Notes under the pieces: model-generated | Told to the model about the DNA's origin: nothing | The model's database searches: none | Seen by the model: the letters and a program-made list of their open reading frames with translations, nothing else | Source of the DNA: Brevundimonas sp. | GTDB lineage: Bacteria > Pseudomonadota > Alphaproteobacteria > Caulobacterales > Caulobacteraceae | DNA: 9,503 bases | Direction of reading: 5' to 3' | Assembly (NCBI RefSeq): GCF_031082345.1 | Contig: NZ_JAVHLH010000092.1 | Span: 1-9,503, forward strand | In this document: positions 6,736-9,503 of the stretch, one piece after another | How positions within the stretch are numbered: position 1 is the stretch's first letter | Layout: every line of letters starts with the position of its first letter | Made by a program: the position numbers and the translations under genes

Positions 6736-7373
6736 AGCGTCACGCCGGTGGTGCGCATGATCTCGGCGCGGAGTTCGGGCATGCCGTCGCCCTTTTCGGC
6801 CGAGGTGACGATGACCGAGGGATAGGCGGCGCCGCGCTTGGAGACCCCCTTCAGGGTGGCGGCCTGGACCTTTTCGGCCTCGCCCTTCTTCAGCTTGTCG
6901 GCCTTGGTCAGGACGATCTGATAGCTGACGGCGGCGAGGTCGAGGGCGTCGAGGGCCTCGTCGTCGACCTTCTTGAGGCCGTGGCGGGCGTCGATCAGCA
7001 GATAGACCCGCTTCAGCGTCACGCGGCCGCGCAGATAGTCGCGGCCGAGGTCCTGGAATTTCTTCACCGTCGACTTCGACGCCTTGGCCCAGCCGTAGCC
7101 GGGAAGGTCGACCAGCCGCATCTTGCCGTCGAGGTCGAAGAAATTGACCTCGCGCGTGCGGCCGGGCTCGTTCGAGGCCCGGGCCAGCTTGTGCATGCCG
7201 ACGAGGCCGTTGATCAGGCTGGACTTGCCGACGTTGGAGCGGCCCGCGAAGGCGACTTCGGGCAGGTCCGGATCGGGCAGTTGCTCGATCTTGGCGCACC
7301 CCATGACGAAGGTGGCGGGGCGTGCAAACAGGATGCGCGCCTGCTCCAGTTCCTCGGGCGTGAAATCGTCCAA
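6732..7373 (-). CDS. engB: Ribosome biogenesis GTP-binding protein YihA/YsxC (EngB)
   Basis: EngB is a TRAFAC-class GTPase needed for late assembly of the large ribosomal subunit. The 213-residue chain has the full set of GTPase motifs: G1 GRSNVGKSS at 44-52, G2 within [12 protein letters not shown] (T73), G3 DLPGYGWAK at 89-97, G4 TKAD at 156-159, and G5 TSAEKGDG at 190-197. The family trademark [14 protein letters not shown] is intact and the length is normal. The start is TTG at 7373-7371, one base after the yidC stop. No upstream start exists, because a stop follows in this frame about 20 bases before it. The next methionine (residue 24) would remove conserved N-terminal residues. A GAAGG sequence inside the end of yidC, 6 bases before TTG, can serve as ribosome-binding site, which implies translational coupling. 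It is the last gene of the rnpA-yidC-engB block visible here. Confidence 0.97.
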   Translation of the reverse strand: MDDFTPEELEQARILFARPATFVMGCAKIEQLPDPDLPEVAFAGRSNVGKSSLINGLVGMHKLARASNEPGRTREVNFFDLDGKMRLVDLPGYGWAKASKSTVKKFQDLGRDYLRGRVTLKRVYLLIDARHGLKKVDDEALDALDLAAVSYQIVLTKADKLKKGEAEKVQAATLKGVSKRGAAYPSVIVTSAEKGDGMPELRAEIMRTTGVTL

Positions 7374-7374
7374 C

Positions 7375-9171
7375 TCAGGCCTTCGCCTTCTTCATTCGCT
7401 CGATGAAGGCGTCGATCGGATTGTCCGCCTTCAGGCGGTGCATGATGATGTACTGCTGGAAGATGGTCAGGATGTTCGACCACGCCCAGTAGATCAGCAG
7501 GCCGGCCGGGAAGGTGGCCATGATGAAGGTGAAGACGATCGGCATCAGCTGGAAGATGCGGCGCTGCATCGGATCCGGCGCCTGGGGGCTCATCGCCATC
7601 TGCAGCCACATGGTGAGGCCGTAGAAGATGGCGAGGACGCTGAGCGCGAAGGTGCCGCCCAGCAGGCCGCCGACCAGCGGGGCCGTCGACGGATCCCACG
7701 GCAGCAGGCCGAACAGGTTCCAGATGGTGGTCGGGTCCGGCGCCGAGAGGTCCTGGATCCAGCCGACGAAGGGCTGGTGCCGCATCTCGATGGTCACGAA
7801 CAGCATCTTGTAGACGGCGTAGAAGACCGGGATCTGGAGCAGCAGCGGCAGGCAGCCGGCCAGAGGATTGATCTTCTCCTTCTGGTACAGGGCCATCAGC
7901 TCCTGCTGCTGCTTCTGCGGCTCGTCGGGGTGCTTCTTCTTGATCTCCTCCATCTTGGGCTGGAGGTTCCGCATCTTCGACATGCTCTCGTAGCTCTTGT
8001 TGGCGAGCGGGAACATGATCAGGCGGACGGTCAGGGTCAGGGCCAGGATGGCGAGGCCGAAATTGCCCAGGAAGCCGTAGAAGAATTCGACCAGCCAGAA
8101 GATCGGCCGGGTCAGGAAGAACAGGAAGCCCCAGTCGATGGCGTAGACGAAGCGCGGCAGGTCGAGGCTCTCCTCGTAGCCGGCGAGGATCTGGTTGCGC
8201 TTGGCGCCGGCGAACAGGCGGCGGGTTTCGGTGATCTGGGTGTTGGGCTGGACGGTGTGGGCTTCGCCCAGCATGCCGGCCGCGTGGATGTTGTAGTCCC
8301 CGGCGTCGGTGGCGCGGAACTCGCCGTTGATCTTCTCGTCCTGCGGAGGGATCAGGGCGGCGAGCCAGTATTTGTCGGTGATGCCGAGCCAGCCGCCGGT
8401 CGACTCGTGCTCGACGAGGGGCTTCTTGGCCCAGCCGTTGTATTTGAGCTGTTCGGTCGAATAGCTCTCGCCGTCGCCGAAGGTGCCGATGGCCCCCTCG
8501 TGCAGGACCTGGTTCTTGCCGAGGTTGTCGGGCACGCCCTGGCGCTGGACGCTCGCGGCCGGAGCGATGACCACGGGCTGGGCGCTGAAGTTGGCGACCG
8601 TATCCGTGATCGTGAACACATACTGGTTGTCGATGCTGATCCGGCGCGTGAAGCGCAGGCCGGCGCCGTTGTCCCAGGTCAGCACGACCGGCGTCGTCGG
8701 CGTCAGGGTCGAGCCCTGGGTCAGCCGCCACGGGGTGGTGGGGCCGGGAACGCCGCCGGGAATGTTCGGGCCGCTCCAGCCGAACTGGGCGAAGAAGGCG
8801 TGGCGCATACCCTCGGGGCGGAACAGTTCGACGGCGGGCGCGTCCGCGTCGATGGTCTCGCGGTAGTGGGTCAGGAACAGGTCGTCGATGCGGCCGCCGG
8901 TCAGCGACAGCGATCCGGTCAGGGTGCCGGTGCGGATCGGCACCCGCGCCCCGTTGCGGCCCAGGGCGGCGGTGCGATCCTCGGTGAAGATGGCGGCGCT
9001 GGGCTGGGGGGCGGTGATCGGGCCGGTGGTCGACTCGGCCGTGGCGGCTTCCTGGATGGCGCGACGCTTCTGAGTCTGCGGCTCCATCACGAAGACGCTG
9101 TAGGCCAGCAGCATGATCGACGCGATCACGATGAAGATGATCGTGTTGCGGCTGTTATTCTGGGGGGGCAT
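7375..9171 (-). CDS. yidC: Membrane protein insertase YidC
   Basis: YidC inserts and folds inner-membrane proteins, alone or with the Sec translocon. The 598-residue protein has the long Gram-negative architecture. TM1 is at about 10-28, followed by a polar linker and a large periplasmic beta domain (about 60-335). Then comes the conserved insertase core with membrane segments at about 345-390, 438-460, 500-525 and 540-578. R383 in [12 protein letters not shown] corresponds to the groove arginine essential for insertion in several homologues. The cytoplasmic coiled-coil hairpin with [21 protein letters not shown] (about residues 399-419) and the segment [23 protein letters not shown] are classic. 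The C-terminus is short and basic (ERMKKAKA). The ATG at 9171 is 5 bases after the rnpA stop and its own Shine-Dalgarno is weak, so it is probably translated by coupling. The engB start follows after one base. Nothing unusual was seen in the coding sequence. Confidence 0.98.
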   Translation of the reverse strand: MPPQNNSRNTIIFIVIASIMLLAYSVFVMEPQTQKRRAIQEAATAESTTGPITAPQPSAAIFTEDRTAALGRNGARVPIRTGTLTGSLSLTGGRIDDLFLTHYRETIDADAPAVELFRPEGMRHAFFAQFGWSGPNIPGGVPGPTTPWRLTQGSTLTPTTPVVLTWDNGAGLRFTRRISIDNQYVFTITDTVANFSAQPVVIAPAASVQRQGVPDNLGKNQVLHEGAIGTFGDGESYSTEQLKYNGWAKKPLVEHESTGGWLGITDKYWLAALIPPQDEKINGEFRATDAGDYNIHAAGMLGEAHTVQPNTQITETRRLFAGAKRNQILAGYEESLDLPRFVYAIDWGFLFFLTRPIFWLVEFFYGFLGNFGLAILALTLTVRLIMFPLANKSYESMSKMRNLQPKMEEIKKKHPDEPQKQQQELMALYQKEKINPLAGCLPLLLQIPVFYAVYKMLFVTIEMRHQPFVGWIQDLSAPDPTTIWNLFGLLPWDPSTAPLVGGLLGGTFALSVLAIFYGLTMWLQMAMSPQAPDPMQRRIFQLMPIVFTFIMATFPAGLLIYWAWSNILTIFQQYIIMHRLKADNPIDAFIERMKKAKA

Positions 9172-9176
9172 GGAGA

Positions 9177-9503
9177 TCAGCAGTCCTGGCCGGCGGGCGA
9201 TGTCGGTGCGTGGGGCGCGACAGGGGGCGCCGACCGCGGGGTCGCGAGCCTTGTAAGCGCCGATTTCACATCGTCAAGCAAACGGTCCCACGCACGGTCC
9301 GCCGTGCCCATCCGGGCGATGAAGACATAGTCGCTGCCGGCGACCGCCAACTGCGGCGCCAAGGCCCGCGCCGCCTCGCGCAGGCGGCGTTTGGCGCGAT
9401 TGCGGATGACGGCGTTGCCGACCTTGCGCGTGGCGGTGAATCCCAGCCGCACCGTCGGGTCGCCGTCGCCGCGGGCCAGCCGCTGAACGACCACGGCGCC
9501 GCG
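9177..9503 (-). CDS. rnpA: Ribonuclease P protein component (5' truncated by window edge)
   Basis: RnpA is the protein subunit of RNase P, which with the catalytic RNA removes the 5' leaders of precursor tRNAs. The visible 108 residues run from the window edge (reading [10 protein letters not shown]) to TGA at 9179-9177. The signature [13 protein letters not shown] followed by [12 protein letters not shown] is the RNR motif region that contacts P RNA. After it come the strand GSDYVFIAR and the helix [12 protein letters not shown]. The C-terminal tail is proline/alanine-rich ([13 protein letters not shown]) and likely disordered. The GTG at 9494 is an internal valine, since the frame stays open to 9503 and about 20 N-terminal residues of the family are missing. 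rpmH would be expected just upstream, outside the window. yidC starts 5 bases after the stop. Confidence 0.96.
   Translation of the reverse strand, partial: RGAVVVQRLARGDGDPTVRLGFTATRKVGNAVIRNRAKRRLREAARALAPQLAVAGSDYVFIARMGTADRAWDRLLDDVKSALTRLATPRSAPPVAPHAPTSPAGQDC

Noticed and set aside
7123..9330. A 735-codon open frame on the plus strand opposite engB, yidC and part of rnpA.
   Set aside because: It is antisense to three well-recognised conserved genes. It has the repetitive Val/Asp/Gly/Arg-rich composition expected from the complement of GC-rich codons, and no domain-like segment or ribosome-binding site.

Overview
The window is very GC-rich, densely coding DNA. Its right-hand third carries the housekeeping block rnpA - yidC - engB on the minus strand, an order typical of Alphaproteobacteria. 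That order, the base composition and the style of the proteins (alanine-rich signal peptides, an S41 peptidase, a phytase-like lipoprotein) suggest a member of the Caulobacterales, perhaps close to Brevundimonas. The taxonomic placement is inference; no rRNA or other marker is present.

Left part (1-3076). The C-terminal part of a beta-propeller protein (SMP-30/NHL-like) enters from the left edge. It is followed after 13 bases by a complete pirin-family cupin, probably in the same operon. A small exported protein of unknown function (1584-1952, minus) meets the pirin gene tail to tail. A short divergent intergenic region of 122 bases then leads into a YhbW-type flavin-dependent (LLM class) oxidoreductase (2075-3076).

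Middle part (3153-6735). An exported, cysteine-rich S41 peptidase-family protein (plus) runs into an epoxide-hydrolase-type alpha/beta hydrolase (minus), and the two stop codons share one CTAG. Divergently from the hydrolase, a lipoprotein gene (5707-6735) encodes what reads as a strongly diverged beta-propeller phytase. The fold landmarks are recognisable, but most of the acidic calcium-binding and catalytic positions are lost. It ends in a second shared CTAG against engB.

Right part (6732-9503, minus). This holds the protein subunit of RNase P (rnpA, 5' end outside the window), the membrane insertase YidC and the ribosome-assembly GTPase EngB. They are separated by 5 bases and 1 base and are very likely co-transcribed and translationally coupled. 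They share a theme of gene-expression and envelope biogenesis.

No RNA gene, mobile element, CRISPR array, obvious intrinsic terminator or prophage was seen, and no stretch over 300 bases lacks a gene. I did not find a clear new multi-gene system. The items most worth a second look are the degenerate phytase-fold lipoprotein, the S41 protein without the expected lysine, and the repeated zero-distance convergent gene ends.
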